DNA from: Novispirillum itersonii subsp. itersonii ATCC 12639
GTDB lineage: Bacteria; Pseudomonadota; Alphaproteobacteria; Rhodospirillales; Rhodospirillaceae
Direction of reading: 5' to 3'
Assembly (NCBI RefSeq): GCF_000381985.1
Contig: NZ_KB907338.1
Location: forward strand, 434,001-498,000
Length of the DNA: 64,000 nucleotides
How positions within the stretch are numbered: the stretch's first letter is position 1; each line of letters begins with the position of its first letter. A program made the translations under genes and the position numbers. The notes beneath the pieces were generated by a model. The model was not told the origin of the DNA. It saw nothing but the letters and a program-made list of their open reading frames with translations, and did no database searches. Positions 33,018-41,874 of this stretch are shown here, one piece after another.

Positions 33018-34911
33018 CTTTTCCGGCAGCAGCCCGAAAGATTCGATGATCGTCGAATTCGACGCGCTGGCCGGGGCGTTTGAGTCGATGAAAGGGTCGC
33101 TGGCCCACAAGGCGCAGGCGCTGGAAGTGGCCCAGACCAAGCTGGAGAAACTGGTCGGGCTGGGCATTGCCCTGTCGGCGGAAAAAGACAGCAACACCCT
33201 GATGGAAAAGATCCTGATGGGGGCGAAGGATCTGACCAACGCCGACGGCGGCACCCTGTATATCCGTACCGAAGACGAGACGCTGCGCTTCCAGATCCTG
33301 CGCAACGACACCCTGAAGGTGGCGGTCGGCGGGGCCTCGGGCGAGCTGCCGCAGATTCCGGCCGTGCCGCTGCGCGATGCCGCCGGGCAGCCCAACACCA
33401 AAAACGTCGTCAGCTACTGCGTGAACACCGAAAAGACCGTCAACATCGCTGACGCCTATGATTCCGCGCAGTTTGACTTCTCCGGCACCAAGGTGTTTGA
33501 CGAACGCAACGGCTACCGCTCGCAGTCGTTCCTGACCGTGCCGCTGAAGCCACGGGGCGGTGACATCATCGGGGCGTTGCAGCTGATCAACGCCCGGGTG
33601 CCCGGCAGCGGCGAGATCATCCCCTTCGATCCGGGGATTCAGAGCTTTGTCGAAGCGCTGGCGGCGCAGGCGGCCACCGCCCTGTATAACCGCCAGCTGC
33701 TGGATGCGCAGGAAGAGCTGATGGACTCGATGATCAAGATCATCGCCGGGGCCATCGACGCCAAATCGCCCTATACCGGCGGCCACTGCGAGCGGGTGCC
33801 CGAGCTGGCGCTGATGCTGGCCGAAGAGGCCGGAAAGGTCGAGACCGGCCCGCTGGCCGACTTCGGGTTCAGGACCGACGAGGAATGGCGCGAATTCAAG
33901 ATCGGGGCGTGGCTGCATGACTGCGGCAAGGTGGTGACGCCGGAATACGTGGTCGATAAGGCCACCAAGCTGGAAACCATCTACAACCGCATTCACGAGG
34001 TGCGCACCCGCTTTGAAGTGCTGCTGCGCGACGCGATGATTGACTATCTGCGCGGCCTGATCGCCGGGCAGGAAGACGAAGCCACCCTGCGCGCCCGGCT
34101 GGAGGAACGGCAGGCCCGGCTGCGCGAGGACTTCGCCTTTATCGCCGACTGCAACGTCGGCGGCGAATTCATGGCCCCGGAAAAGGTCGAGCGCCTGAAG
34201 CAGATCGGCCAGCAGGAATGGACCCGCACGCTGGATGACCGCCTTGGCCTGTCGCATGAAGAGCTGAAGCGCTTCCCCGCCGACGCCCCGGCGCTGCCGG
34301 TGCAGGAAAAGCTGCTGGATGACAAGCCGTGGCACATCATTCCCCGCCCGCCCGGCGGGCTGGACCGCTACGAAGGGCTTGGCTTTCAGGTCAGGATTCC
34401 CGAGGCGCTGTATAACTTCGGCGAGGTTTACAACCTGTCGGTCAGCCGGGGCACGCTGTCGGAGGAAGAGCGCTTTAAGATCAACGAACACATCATGCAG
34501 ACCATCGCCATGCTGGAAGGTCTGCCGTTCCCCAAACATCTGAAGCGCGTGCCGGAATACGCCGGGACCCACCACGAAACGATGATCGGCACCGGGTATC
34601 CGCGCCGTCTGGATGCCGGGGCGCTGTCGGTGCCGGCGCGCATTATGGCCATCGCCGATATCTTCGAGGCGCTGACCGCATCGGACCGGCCCTATAAAAA
34701 GGCCAAGAGCCTGTCGGAATCGGTGAAGATCCTGTCGTTCTTCAAGAAGGACAAACACATCGACGGCGATCTGTTCGACCTGTTCCTGACCTCCGGCGTT
34801 TACCGCCGGTATGCCGAACGCTTCCTGCTGCCGGAACAGATGGACGAGGTGGACATCAGCCGCTACGTCACCGCCCCGGAGGCGAAGGCCGAAGCGGCTG
34901 TGGCCGGATAA
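32842..34911 (+). CDS. GAF-HD-GYP half of the frameshifted cyclic-di-GMP phosphodiesterase
   Basis: A 689-residue frame from GTG 32842. A membrane helix is at about 20-40, a HAMP region at 41-100, and a GAF domain at about 105-285 (DGGTLYIRTEDE). The HD-GYP domain spans about 290-660: HCERVP, HDCGKVVTPEYVVDKATKLE, HHETMIGTGYPRRLDA and MAIADIFEALTASDRPYKK are all present, so metal ligands and GYP are intact. A 130-residue insertion sits between the HD and GYP halves, as in some RpfG relatives. On its own, this frame lacks the sensor; whether it is translated separately is unclear. Confidence 0.8.
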   Translation: MIAPFEDFTGHIRQMQHRTLLLIGLVMLIILPLAVIASGRLAKTVRALAEEAQRVQGFDFSGSSPKDSMIVEFDALAGAFESMKGSLAHKAQALEVAQTKLEKLVGLGIALSAEKDSNTLMEKILMGAKDLTNADGGTLYIRTEDETLRFQILRNDTLKVAVGGASGELPQIPAVPLRDAAGQPNTKNVVSYCVNTEKTVNIADAYDSAQFDFSGTKVFDERNGYRSQSFLTVPLKPRGGDIIGALQLINARVPGSGEIIPFDPGIQSFVEALAAQAATALYNRQLLDAQEELMDSMIKIIAGAIDAKSPYTGGHCERVPELALMLAEEAGKVETGPLADFGFRTDEEWREFKIGAWLHDCGKVVTPEYVVDKATKLETIYNRIHEVRTRFEVLLRDAMIDYLRGLIAGQEDEATLRARLEERQARLREDFAFIADCNVGGEFMAPEKVERLKQIGQQEWTRTLDDRLGLSHEELKRFPADAPALPVQEKLLDDKPWHIIPRPPGGLDRYEGLGFQVRIPEALYNFGEVYNLSVSRGTLSEEERFKINEHIMQTIAMLEGLPFPKHLKRVPEYAGTHHETMIGTGYPRRLDAGALSVPARIMAIADIFEALTASDRPYKKAKSLSESVKILSFFKKDKHIDGDLFDLFLTSGVYRRYAERFLLPEQMDEVDISRYVTAPEAKAEAAVAG

Positions 34912-35027
34912 GGGGCAGGGGTGAAACGATAATGTCCGGTCTTCTTCAGGCACCGTCGGCGGTGCGGCGGCTTTGGTGTGCGGGGGCTGGCAGAGGTGCG
35001 GCCTTGATCGGGGTCCATGTTATCTGA

Positions 35028-35069
35028 ACAGAGCGCTTCCCCGATGAAATGATCGGGGAAGCGCTCTGT
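35028..35069. terminator. 18-bp perfect inverted repeat between convergent genes
   Basis: Arms 35028-35045 and 35052-35069 are exact complements around GAAATG (arm core GAGCGCTTCCCCGAT). No T-tract follows on either strand. It sits between the convergent HD-GYP gene and the GTPase operon, so a bidirectional transcription barrier is the simplest role. Confidence 0.6.
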
Positions 35070-35151
35070 CGCCCAGTAAAGAGCAATCTATGGGTCTTGC
35101 CCTTTGATAAAGAAGGGAAAGTATCCCTTGCACTGTTCTGGATGGGGAGGG

Positions 35152-35910
35152 TTAGAATTTAATATTAATTTTCAAGTTATACTCGACAAATTTCTCCATT
35201 ATTTTGGAGTAGTCAGTCTTAAGGCTGATTATTTTCGGAATCTTCAGTCCGGCGACAATGGATAGGTTGGACTTGGTTTCTTTCGAGATATTGACCTGAA
35301 CGGTCTTGCTTTTGAGGCTGTTGCCGGAAAGCTTGCGTGCCTCCAGAAGGCCAACCATGATCGGGTCATTCAGCATTTTTGTGCGACGCAGCAGCCCTTC
35401 TGCGGCGGCAAGGTCAGCCGGGCCGCCGTCGAAGGAATCATTGAGGGTCAGGTTGGAGCGGACCTTCTCAAAGCTGTCGGCGTTGATGCTCAGGTTTCCT
35501 GAGATACCAAGACGTTTCCCTTCTGCCGTGAAGCTCATTTTTCCATTCTGAGTTGACAGATCGATCTGCTCGATGTCAACCGACCGCGCCCCTAATGCCT
35601 GACAGAAGACCGAGAACAGCATGTATTTTCGCAGTGGAAACTGTTCCGGCGCGTCGTCGGGGGTTTCGTAACTGTCAAGGTCATAGGGGTTCTGCACGAC
35701 GACTGTGCCGGGGCGAAGCAGGTTTGCATCCCGGATATTCTGGATTGCCGCAGGGAGTGAGCCTTCGGGCAGAACCGGGAAGGGGATAACGCATGTTTCC
35801 CGGTCGTACAGGGTGTGGGATTCCCCGGCGATTTCACATTTCTCGATATCGTGACTGTCGAGGATCATGATGACCCGGCGGGCTGACGGGTCCTGAGGCA
35901 TGAGATCCAT
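35152..35910 (-). CDS. Unknown protein, last gene of the GTPase operon
   Basis: A 252-residue soluble-looking protein, not recognised. The N-terminal part (1-125) is mixed alpha/beta with several Asp/Pro turns (SYETPDDAPEQFP). The central region (SFDGGPADLAAAEGLLRRTKMLNDP) is helical. The last 50 residues are Lys- and beta-rich (KTVQVNISKETKSNLSIV) and end in an amphipathic NLKINIKF. It has no signal peptide and no catalytic motif I can name. AT content is above the genome average. It follows the previous gene by 15 bp with AGGATAT before the ATG. The linkage suggests it is an effector or adaptor of the GTPase module. Confidence 0.7.
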   Translation of the reverse strand: MDLMPQDPSARRVIMILDSHDIEKCEIAGESHTLYDRETCVIPFPVLPEGSLPAAIQNIRDANLLRPGTVVVQNPYDLDSYETPDDAPEQFPLRKYMLFSVFCQALGARSVDIEQIDLSTQNGKMSFTAEGKRLGISGNLSINADSFEKVRSNLTLNDSFDGGPADLAAAEGLLRRTKMLNDPIMVGLLEARKLSGNSLKSKTVQVNISKETKSNLSIVAGLKIPKIISLKTDYSKIMEKFVEYNLKINIKF

Positions 35911-35925
35911 GATACATATCCTGGT

Positions 35926-36387
35926 TTAAGGTCTTTTGGTGAGGAGGCTTGAGAGCTGTTTGAATATAGTAATGATAATTAAAAATATTGACTGGAAAAT
36001 GCTATTATTTTCCATCTCTATTTTTGAGATGATATGGTCAACATCAATGGCTGATTCGCGGTCTATTTTTTCGAGGAATGATTTTATTCTCTCTGGTATG
36101 TTGATGTTTTTTGTTGTTGCCGTGTTAATGAGGGCAATAATAGGGGCTTTTCTTTCTAATCCATCGTTGTTCTTTGTTGGGATTTCCAGAAGAATAAGGT
36201 GTGACTTCTTAAATATTAAGAAGCCATCATTATTGTATATCTGCCTTCCGTTAATGGAGACTGAGTTTATCTCCTGAGAAGCATTCGATCTTATGTCTTC
36301 GTTTTTGGATAGCACTCCGTCAATGTCATAGATGTCATCGTCGTTGTTGCTTAAATCCTGAGCCTTAAAAATTGTCTGAAAGTACAT
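35926..36387 (-). CDS. Unknown protein with C-terminal hydrophobic helix, GTPase operon
   Basis: A 153-residue protein. The N-terminus is acidic (NNDDDIYDIDG), and a beta-rich core includes SINGRQIYNNDGFLIFKKSHLILLEI. The end has a hydrophobic helix (IFQSIFLIIITIFKQL, about 129-144) and a basic tail, so it is probably tail-anchored at the inner membrane. The region is strongly AT-rich with rare codons for this genome (ATA, AAT, TTA). The start is 1 bp after the GTPase stop (TGAAATG) with GAGGAG upstream, so the two are translationally coupled. Not recognised; a partner or regulator of the GTPase is likely. Confidence 0.7.
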   Translation of the reverse strand: MYFQTIFKAQDLSNNDDDIYDIDGVLSKNEDIRSNASQEINSVSINGRQIYNNDGFLIFKKSHLILLEIPTKNNDGLERKAPIIALINTATTKNINIPERIKSFLEKIDRESAIDVDHIISKIEMENNSIFQSIFLIIITIFKQLSSLLTKRP

Positions 36388-36388
36388 T

Positions 36389-37060
36389 TCAGCTCTCCTC
36401 AGAGAACATGTCGATCGTCAGGTCCCGGCAGTCATTGACTGATTTCAGGCTTCCTGAGTAAACGGAAAGAGTGTTGGCAGCATTGAGGAAAGAGGAAACT
36501 TTATTGATGTTAGGATTTTTACGCAGTGTGTCGTAAAAATCACCCCGGTTAGAGGGTTTGATGCCAGCATACGATGAGAGAAGATCGCAGTGCGTATTGA
36601 GAAGAAATATCTTTTTCTCATGACCGCTTTGCTTTGCTTCGAGAATCCAGTCTCTTATGTGGGCGGCATCATTCTCAATGCGGGCGATATATTTTCTATC
36701 ATTGGATTCGGTAACTTTATGGGCATCAATGATATAAATAACAATATCGGATTCCATGAATACCCGTTTCCAGTCCCGGTACGCTTCCTTGCTGCCGGGA
36801 AGGTCTTCAATATCCTGTATCTCGATCTTCAGGTCCGCCATTTTGACGGAAGATTTGATCTTTTTTGAGCGTGTCGTCTGTTCGTAATCCTCAGGGATTT
36901 CTCCTGAGGTTAAAAACGTGGCGAGGGTGGTTTTCCCCGTGCCCTGAGCCCCCAGAATGGCAAGCTTTTTCCCGGCCACAGATTTAAAGTTCAGAACGTA
37001 AGCGGCAACGCCGAGTGCGGCGATTGCGGCGATTGCGCCGAGTATTATGGGAAGACCCAT
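36389..37060 (-). CDS. Membrane-anchored Ras-like small GTPase
   Basis: A 223-residue protein. The N-terminal membrane helix is at 3-25 (LPIILGAIAAIAALGVAAYVL). The G domain follows: P-loop GAQGTGKTT (about 37-45), a possible switch I Thr in EQTTRS, a DIEDLPG switch II in place of DxxG, and a NTHCDL motif replacing NKxD. It resembles SRPRB/Arf-like TRAFAC GTPases bound to the membrane rather than MglA. The nucleotide-specificity motif is divergent, so ATP or GTP use is uncertain. Codon use is AT-shifted compared with flanking genes. It is coupled to the tail-anchored protein downstream and lies 38 bp after the zinc-ribbon gene. Confidence 0.8.
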   Translation of the reverse strand: MGLPIILGAIAAIAALGVAAYVLNFKSVAGKKLAILGAQGTGKTTLATFLTSGEIPEDYEQTTRSKKIKSSVKMADLKIEIQDIEDLPGSKEAYRDWKRVFMESDIVIYIIDAHKVTESNDRKYIARIENDAAHIRDWILEAKQSGHEKKIFLLNTHCDLLSSYAGIKPSNRGDFYDTLRKNPNINKVSSFLNAANTLSVYSGSLKSVNDCRDLTIDMFSEES

Positions 37061-37098
37061 GATCCTGAAATCCTTGAGTTTTGTTAAATCATCAGCTG

Positions 37099-37269
37099 CT
37101 AAAACATCAGCGGCCAGACCTGAGTACTGCCGCAGCGGGGGCAGCGGGTGTCGGACGGCGGCGGCAGGTGTGACAGGCCCAGCAGCCGCAGCAGCAGCGG
37201 CGTCGGGTTGAAGGCGGTGCCGCAGTCACGGCAGACCCAGTTTTTTCCGTCTTTGCGGGGCATTACCAT
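37099..37269 (-). CDS. Zinc-ribbon mini-protein
   Basis: A 56-residue protein starting MVMPRKDGKNWVCRDCG, with the second pair in DTRCPRCGS. Two CxxC pairs about 30 residues apart form a rubredoxin-like zinc ribbon. Its ATG overlaps the TAA of the WYL regulator by 1 base (TAATG), so it is translated by coupling. A longer open frame in the same phase crosses the WYL gene and is not real. It may bind nucleic acid or a protein partner of the operon. The next gene is the GTPase. Confidence 0.7.
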   Translation of the reverse strand: MVMPRKDGKNWVCRDCGTAFNPTPLLLRLLGLSHLPPPSDTRCPRCGSTQVWPLMF

Positions 37270-38318
37270 TATGCGGTTTCCTCCTGCCGGGGGGCGGGGG
37301 CGGGGGCGGGGGCGGGGATGCTCTGCGGAGTCTCCTCCAGCCGGGCCCGGCCGCTGAAGCTGTTCACCCACGCCTGAAGCTCTTCCTCGCTGGTGGTGGT
37401 GACGTGCAGGGTCAGGCTGCCATCCGCATGCGGGGTGATGGTCTGGTCGTCGCTCCAGATCCGGTCGCGCACGTAATCCGCGGCGGCGGCGGCAATCCAG
37501 ACCGACCGGCGGCGCGGCTCGTGCCACTTCAGCCCGAAGTGCCGGGCTGATCCGTCCGGCTCCGGCGCCGGTGGCCCGTATTCGCCGGTCAGGCTCACCG
37601 ACCGGATCCGGTGGACTGACAGCGTTGTGCCGCATTCCGGCAGCAGCATGCCGTCGGCCAGCAGATCTGCCAGAAGATACAGGGTGCCTGACTGCGCCAC
37701 GATCCGGCGCGGCACCAGCCGGTGCGGGCGCGGGGTTTCCCGCCCGGCGGCCAGATAGTCGATCAGGCAGACTTTTCTCTCCCGGATGGCGTCTCGCAGA
37801 GCCCGCAGGGTGGCACTGTGCGGGGCATAGTCGATGTAGCCCTTGCTGCGGAAGGTCGTTGCCCCGGGGCCGGTGGTCTGCGGGGTGCCGGAATACCCGG
37901 GGCCGCCTTCCCCCAGTGCCATCGCCAGACGCGGTATCGCCCGGCGGGCCCGCTCCGCCAGACTGGCGGGCAGGTGCGGGGCCATCAGCTCGACCCAGTG
38001 CGCGAACAGGTCCACCTCTTCCGCCAGCCCATGCAGCGGGTGTGACGGCCGCTGTGACGCCCGCTGGGGCGGGGGGTGCAGGCTGTGGCGTTCAGCCCGT
38101 TCGCTTCTGTCGGTGATCAGCCTGTCGCTGCCGAGTTCCTGCTCCAGCGTCTGAAGGTTGCGGCGCACGGTCTCCACGGTGCAGCCAAGCTGTTCCGCCA
38201 GCTCGGCCTTGGTCAGGGTGCGGTTGCTGCTCTCAAGCAGTTTCTGCAGCCTGAGGATCCGTGTGGTTGCCGGAAGGTCCGGGGTGGGTCTTGGCATGTC
38301 TGCGGTTGCTTCTGTCAT
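37269..38318 (-). CDS. WYL-domain transcriptional regulator
   Basis: A 349-residue YafY-type regulator. The N-terminal winged helix is at about 20-75 (RILRLQKLLESSNRTLTKAELAEQLGCTVETVRRNLQTLEQEL). A WYL domain follows at about 175-255 (LRDAIRERKVCLIDYLA and RIVAQSGTLYLLAD in place of WYL). A C-terminal WCX domain is at about 265-330, and a Pro/Ala tail is encoded by GGGGGC repeats. WYL regulators commonly control phage-defence and stress loci, responding to nucleic-acid ligands. Its start overlaps the upstream TM gene by 4 bp and its stop overlaps the zinc-ribbon gene, so it is embedded in the operon. Confidence 0.88.
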   Translation of the reverse strand: MTEATADMPRPTPDLPATTRILRLQKLLESSNRTLTKAELAEQLGCTVETVRRNLQTLEQELGSDRLITDRSERAERHSLHPPPQRASQRPSHPLHGLAEEVDLFAHWVELMAPHLPASLAERARRAIPRLAMALGEGGPGYSGTPQTTGPGATTFRSKGYIDYAPHSATLRALRDAIRERKVCLIDYLAAGRETPRPHRLVPRRIVAQSGTLYLLADLLADGMLLPECGTTLSVHRIRSVSLTGEYGPPAPEPDGSARHFGLKWHEPRRRSVWIAAAAADYVRDRIWSDDQTITPHADGSLTLHVTTTSEEELQAWVNSFSGRARLEETPQSIPAPAPAPAPRQEETA

Positions 38319-38560
38319 GACGATTCAGCCGCAGGATCATCGCGAATGAAAAGAACAAACACAATTAAAATGAGTATGATGGCCCCGGCGGCAACGGCAG
38401 GGGAAAAGGTATAGAGCCAGTATACGGCAGCACACAGCGCCAGAATCGCCCCGGCAATCAGCATGCGGATGATCTGTGCCATCCACAGGGCGGCGGCGAT
38501 GACCGTGGCGAACGAGACGGCAAGCGAGAGTATGATGACCTTCATGGTGTCCTCGGGCAT
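38315..38560 (-). CDS. Small three-helix membrane protein, first gene of the WYL/GTPase operon
   Basis: An 81-residue protein from ATG 38560 (GGAGGACACC upstream); ATG 38545 is an alternative with the same GAGGACACC context. Three hydrophobic helices are visible (VIILSLAVSFATVIAAALW, IIRMLIAGAILALCAAVYWLY, AVAAGAIILILIVFVLFI), with a short acidic C-terminus. Not recognised. The 4-bp overlap (ATGA) with the WYL gene makes co-expression likely. The membrane location parallels the anchored GTPase and the tail-anchored protein further down. Confidence 0.65.
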   Translation of the reverse strand: MPEDTMKVIILSLAVSFATVIAAALWMAQIIRMLIAGAILALCAAVYWLYTFSPAVAAGAIILILIVFVLFIRDDPAAESS

Positions 38561-38699
38561 GGTGTCCTCCGGTAAAGGGGCGGTGCCGGTGGCCGCTGTG
38601 CGGGGATGAGGCCACCATGCCACGGTTGTTCCACAGCCACCGTGGAGGTGCCGGGCCGGTGCAAAAAATCCGTCTGGCGATGAAGAGGCCCAACCCTGT

Positions 38700-39470
38700 A
38701 TGCTGCCTGTCGACAGATGGCATAAGGCAGTTGCGGCGATGGCGCGTTCCCCCCGGTCTTCCTCCCCCGATCCTGCGGACGGGTCCGCGCTGCCGGAGCG
38801 CAGGCGCGGCGAAGGGGCGCGGCTGGTCTATGACATTCTGCGCGACGAGATTCTGGATCTTGCCCTGCAACCGGGCAGCCCGCTGGACGAACAGCAGCTG
38901 TCAGAACGCTTTGCCATGTCCCGCACCCCGGTGCGGGAGGCACTGGTGCGGCTGGCCTGTGACGGGCTGGTGACCACGCTGCCCAACCGATCCACCGTGG
39001 TGGCGGTGATTGACTTTTTGCATCTGCACACCTTTTTTGATGCGCTGACGCTGATGTACCGCGTCACCACCCGTCTGGCGGCGGAATATCACACCGCTCC
39101 TGATCTGGCGGTGATCCGGGCGCGGCAGGCCGATTTCGCCCGTGCGGTGCAGGCCCAGAATGCGCTGGGGATGATTGCCGCCAACCGCGATTTTCACATC
39201 GCCATCGCCGAGGCCGGGCGCAACCCCTATTACCTCAGCCTGTTCACCCGGGTGCTGGATGAGGGGCGGCGGATTCTGCGGCTGTATTATTCTTCCTTCG
39301 AAGACCGGCTGCCGCCGCAGTATGTCGATGAACATGCCGCCCTGATCGACGCCATCGCCGCCCGCGATGTGCCGCTGGCCGACCGCCTTGCCGCTGCCCA
39401 CGCCGACCAGATCGTGCGGCAGATTCAGGCCCTGATCGCCCGGGACCGGCGGCAGGATGTGCCGCTGTAG
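38700..39470 (+). CDS. GntR-family (FCD) regulator
   Basis: A 256-residue regulator of the FadR subgroup. The winged helix at about 42-100 reads VYDILRDEILDLALQPGSPLDEQQLSERFAMSRTPVREAL. The all-helical FCD ligand domain at about 110-245 has the metal-ligand pattern D..FH (NRDFHIAIAEAGRN) and later His residues (YVDEHAALIDAI, AAHADQI). Such proteins bind small carboxylates through a metal. The start is uncertain: ATG 38700 or ATG 38739, neither with a strong ribosome-binding site. No metabolic partner is adjacent. Confidence 0.87.
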   Translation: MLPVDRWHKAVAAMARSPRSSSPDPADGSALPERRRGEGARLVYDILRDEILDLALQPGSPLDEQQLSERFAMSRTPVREALVRLACDGLVTTLPNRSTVVAVIDFLHLHTFFDALTLMYRVTTRLAAEYHTAPDLAVIRARQADFARAVQAQNALGMIAANRDFHIAIAEAGRNPYYLSLFTRVLDEGRRILRLYYSSFEDRLPPQYVDEHAALIDAIAARDVPLADRLAAAHADQIVRQIQALIARDRRQDVPL

Positions 39471-39478
39471 GGCCCGTG

Positions 39479-39530
39479 CCCAGTCTGACCGCCCAGTCTT
39501 ACCGGCCAGTCTGACCGGCCTGTCTTATCG
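39479..39530. repeat. Four 13-bp tandem units at a convergent junction
   Basis: Units of the form CCCAGTCTGACCG at 39479, 39492, 39505 and 39518, with 1-4 changes each, fill the gap between the GntR gene and the convergent patatin gene. The last unit contains the patatin stop codon. Confidence 0.8.
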
Positions 39531-41780
39531 CCCGGCCGGAGGGCGGGACTGCCGGATCTGCTGCGCCATGGCATAGGCGAGGTAGTTCCCCAGTTCCAGA
39601 TAGACCGCAAAGATGTTCTGGCTGTTGAAGGCGGTCATGGTGAACATGGAATCCTGCGGGAACAGGCTGCTGTCCAGCCCCTTATCGTCGGGGGTGGTGC
39701 CGCCGTCCAGCAGCCAGGCGGTGATCAGCGGGGGGAACAGCGGCTGCTCCCCCGCGCGGATCCGTCTGGCGGCCTCGGCCATATCCAGAAGGGGGCAGGT
39801 CCGGGCGAGATCCCGCTGGGGGACCGGGCGCCCGCTTTCCAGCAGCGTTTTAAGAGAACCGGCGCAGTGGCGGATGGCGTCCATCGTCCTGCTGTGGCCG
39901 GGGATGGCGGTTTTCATCAGATAGAGCGTGGTGCCGTCCAGCAGGCCGGTGGTGCCGGGGCGGATGTCGGCGGGGTCGCGGGCGGTGCGGACCGTGCCTT
40001 TCCACAGCGGGCGCTGCCAGTCCCGGAAGGAATAGCTGCCGCCGCCCGGCGCGGATTTCAGGGTCGGTGTCTCGCCGCTGCAGTGGCGGGCGATGTCGAT
40101 TTCAGGCTCGGGGGTTCCGGCCCCGGCCAGGGGGGTGGTCGGGTGCCCGTCAAAGATCAGGCGGTATCCCCGGTCAGACAGGAAGGTGGCGGCGTTGCAC
40201 AGGGCCTCAAACCGCAGGCTGCCCCTGTCGTCGTAGCGGTCATCGACATGATCGGAGATGAAGATGGTGCGGGTCCCCCGTTCCAGCAGGGCCAGAAGGC
40301 CGAAGGTATCGCGGGAAACGCCGCCGTCCCCAAGGTGGATGTGGGACCGCAGCTCCGGCTCGTTCAGGCGCGAGAACAGATGGAGCGGGGCGGGAACGGC
40401 TGCGGCGACGACCCGCTGCGGCGGGGTCAGCCGGTAATTGGGCAGAGAGACGGACCAGTCCAGATTGAACAGATTGGTGGCTGCGGCGATAAAAGCATTC
40501 CGGCCGGTGCTGAAGACCCGCTGGGCCGGGTCGATAAAGGCGGCGGCGGCCCCGACGCCATCGCCGACCGCGATGCCCAGCCGGTCCGGCGAGGCATCGG
40601 CAAAACCGTATTGATGGTTGCCGAAGCCGAACGGCGTGATCTCAAAGCGGTGGTCATCCATCCGCGTTACATCGCTTTTGCGCATGTCCCACACCGGGCG
40701 GGTGGGGATGGTGGCATTCAGCACCGGCAGCCGCCGGTCCGGCGCGCTGTGATCGGCAAGCCGCCGGAGGTGAGAGAAGCGCAGCCCGTACAGCGGGCTG
40801 TCCGGCCCGGACGGTTGCAGGCAGTTGCGGGCCCCGGCGGGTTCCCCCGGCTGCGGCCCGGCCGTGTTCTCCGGGCAGGACCCATAGGCGCGCAGGATGC
40901 CATCGCGGTAAAGCCACTTTGACGGCGAAACCTCCAGCCCGGTGTCGAACAGCAGGTTGGTCGCCCAGTAGGCCGGGGCGGTGGCCAGTGTTCTGGTCAG
41001 TTCCCACCCGGCGCGGGGGATGTCAAAGCCCTGTTCGGCGCGGGACGGGCGGGTGCTGTCATTGGAAAAAACATCGGACCGGCGCTGAACGGTGTTAAGG
41101 GGCCCGTCGGGCACGCCGCTGTCGGCCACGTCGTTACGGTTTGCGGGGCAGTAGCTTTTTGAATAGATCAGGCTGTCGAGCCTGCCGGTTGCCAGCAGTC
41201 CGTCTGTGGACAGCACCGGAACGTGGACGGATTCTTTCTCCTGTTGCCCCGGGGCTTTCTTCGTCCGGGCCGGGCCAAGGCAATAGGCGTAAGGCAGGGT
41301 GAAGTTGCCGCGCAGGGCGGCGGCGGCCCCGTCAGCGCCCCCGTCAGGGGTGGTGCCGGGGGCGATCAGGGCATCGGCGCTGGTGTAGAGGTACAGGGCG
41401 GCATACCCCCCGCCTGACACCACCGAAAGGACGTCGATATCCCGCAGCAGATCCTCATCAACCAGCCGCTTCAGCACCCCGAGGCTGAAGGACCCGGCCT
41501 GTGCGCCGCCGCCCATCAGCGCCAGCCCGGTTGCGGGGCGGTCTTTGCCGTCAAACTTCAGCCACGGCTCGGCGGCGTAAGACTGGCGCAGCCCCGCCGG
41601 TGTCAGCCCTTCCACCGGCTGCCGGGGGTGGCAGGGCACCGTTTCCTCCCCCAGATAGCAGGGGGCACCGCCCGCGGCCCGCAGCCCGGCCACCCGCTCT
41701 TCCGGGCCGCTGCATCCCGCTGACAGGGGGGCGAGCGCTGACAGGAGCAGCAGGGTCCGCACACCTATCGATCCTGCCAT
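39525..41780 (-). CDS. Patatin-like phospholipase lipoprotein
   Basis: A 751-residue protein from ATG 41780 (GAGGG upstream). The lipoprotein signal ends in LAPLSAGC, so it is probably anchored at the periplasmic or outer membrane face. Patatin core: oxyanion loop MGGGAQAGSFSLG (about 85-97), nucleophile elbow SVVSGGGYAA (Ser at about 122), and catalytic Asp in HLGDGGVSRD (about 480). Long insertions between elbow and Asp (over 300 residues) set it apart from CapV-type defence patatins. The last 150 residues include a predicted helical lid. Likely an acyl hydrolase; no operon partners. Confidence 0.82.
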   Translation of the reverse strand: MAGSIGVRTLLLLSALAPLSAGCSGPEERVAGLRAAGGAPCYLGEETVPCHPRQPVEGLTPAGLRQSYAAEPWLKFDGKDRPATGLALMGGGAQAGSFSLGVLKRLVDEDLLRDIDVLSVVSGGGYAALYLYTSADALIAPGTTPDGGADGAAAALRGNFTLPYAYCLGPARTKKAPGQQEKESVHVPVLSTDGLLATGRLDSLIYSKSYCPANRNDVADSGVPDGPLNTVQRRSDVFSNDSTRPSRAEQGFDIPRAGWELTRTLATAPAYWATNLLFDTGLEVSPSKWLYRDGILRAYGSCPENTAGPQPGEPAGARNCLQPSGPDSPLYGLRFSHLRRLADHSAPDRRLPVLNATIPTRPVWDMRKSDVTRMDDHRFEITPFGFGNHQYGFADASPDRLGIAVGDGVGAAAAFIDPAQRVFSTGRNAFIAAATNLFNLDWSVSLPNYRLTPPQRVVAAAVPAPLHLFSRLNEPELRSHIHLGDGGVSRDTFGLLALLERGTRTIFISDHVDDRYDDRGSLRFEALCNAATFLSDRGYRLIFDGHPTTPLAGAGTPEPEIDIARHCSGETPTLKSAPGGGSYSFRDWQRPLWKGTVRTARDPADIRPGTTGLLDGTTLYLMKTAIPGHSRTMDAIRHCAGSLKTLLESGRPVPQRDLARTCPLLDMAEAARRIRAGEQPLFPPLITAWLLDGGTTPDDKGLDSSLFPQDSMFTMTAFNSQNIFAVYLELGNYLAYAMAQQIRQSRPPAGR

Positions 41781-41874
41781 GACACCCTCACAGCTCATGA
41801 TTGCAGGATGAGTAGGGCATGCCGAACTAGAAGGATCAATCTATATTTTCCGGCTGTTTCTGGCCGGGCAGGTG

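Noticed and set aside
32614-34953. 779-codon minus-strand frame opposite the HD-GYP gene
   Set aside because: Gln/Gly/Arg-rich shadow; the plus-strand frame has intact HD-GYP motifs.
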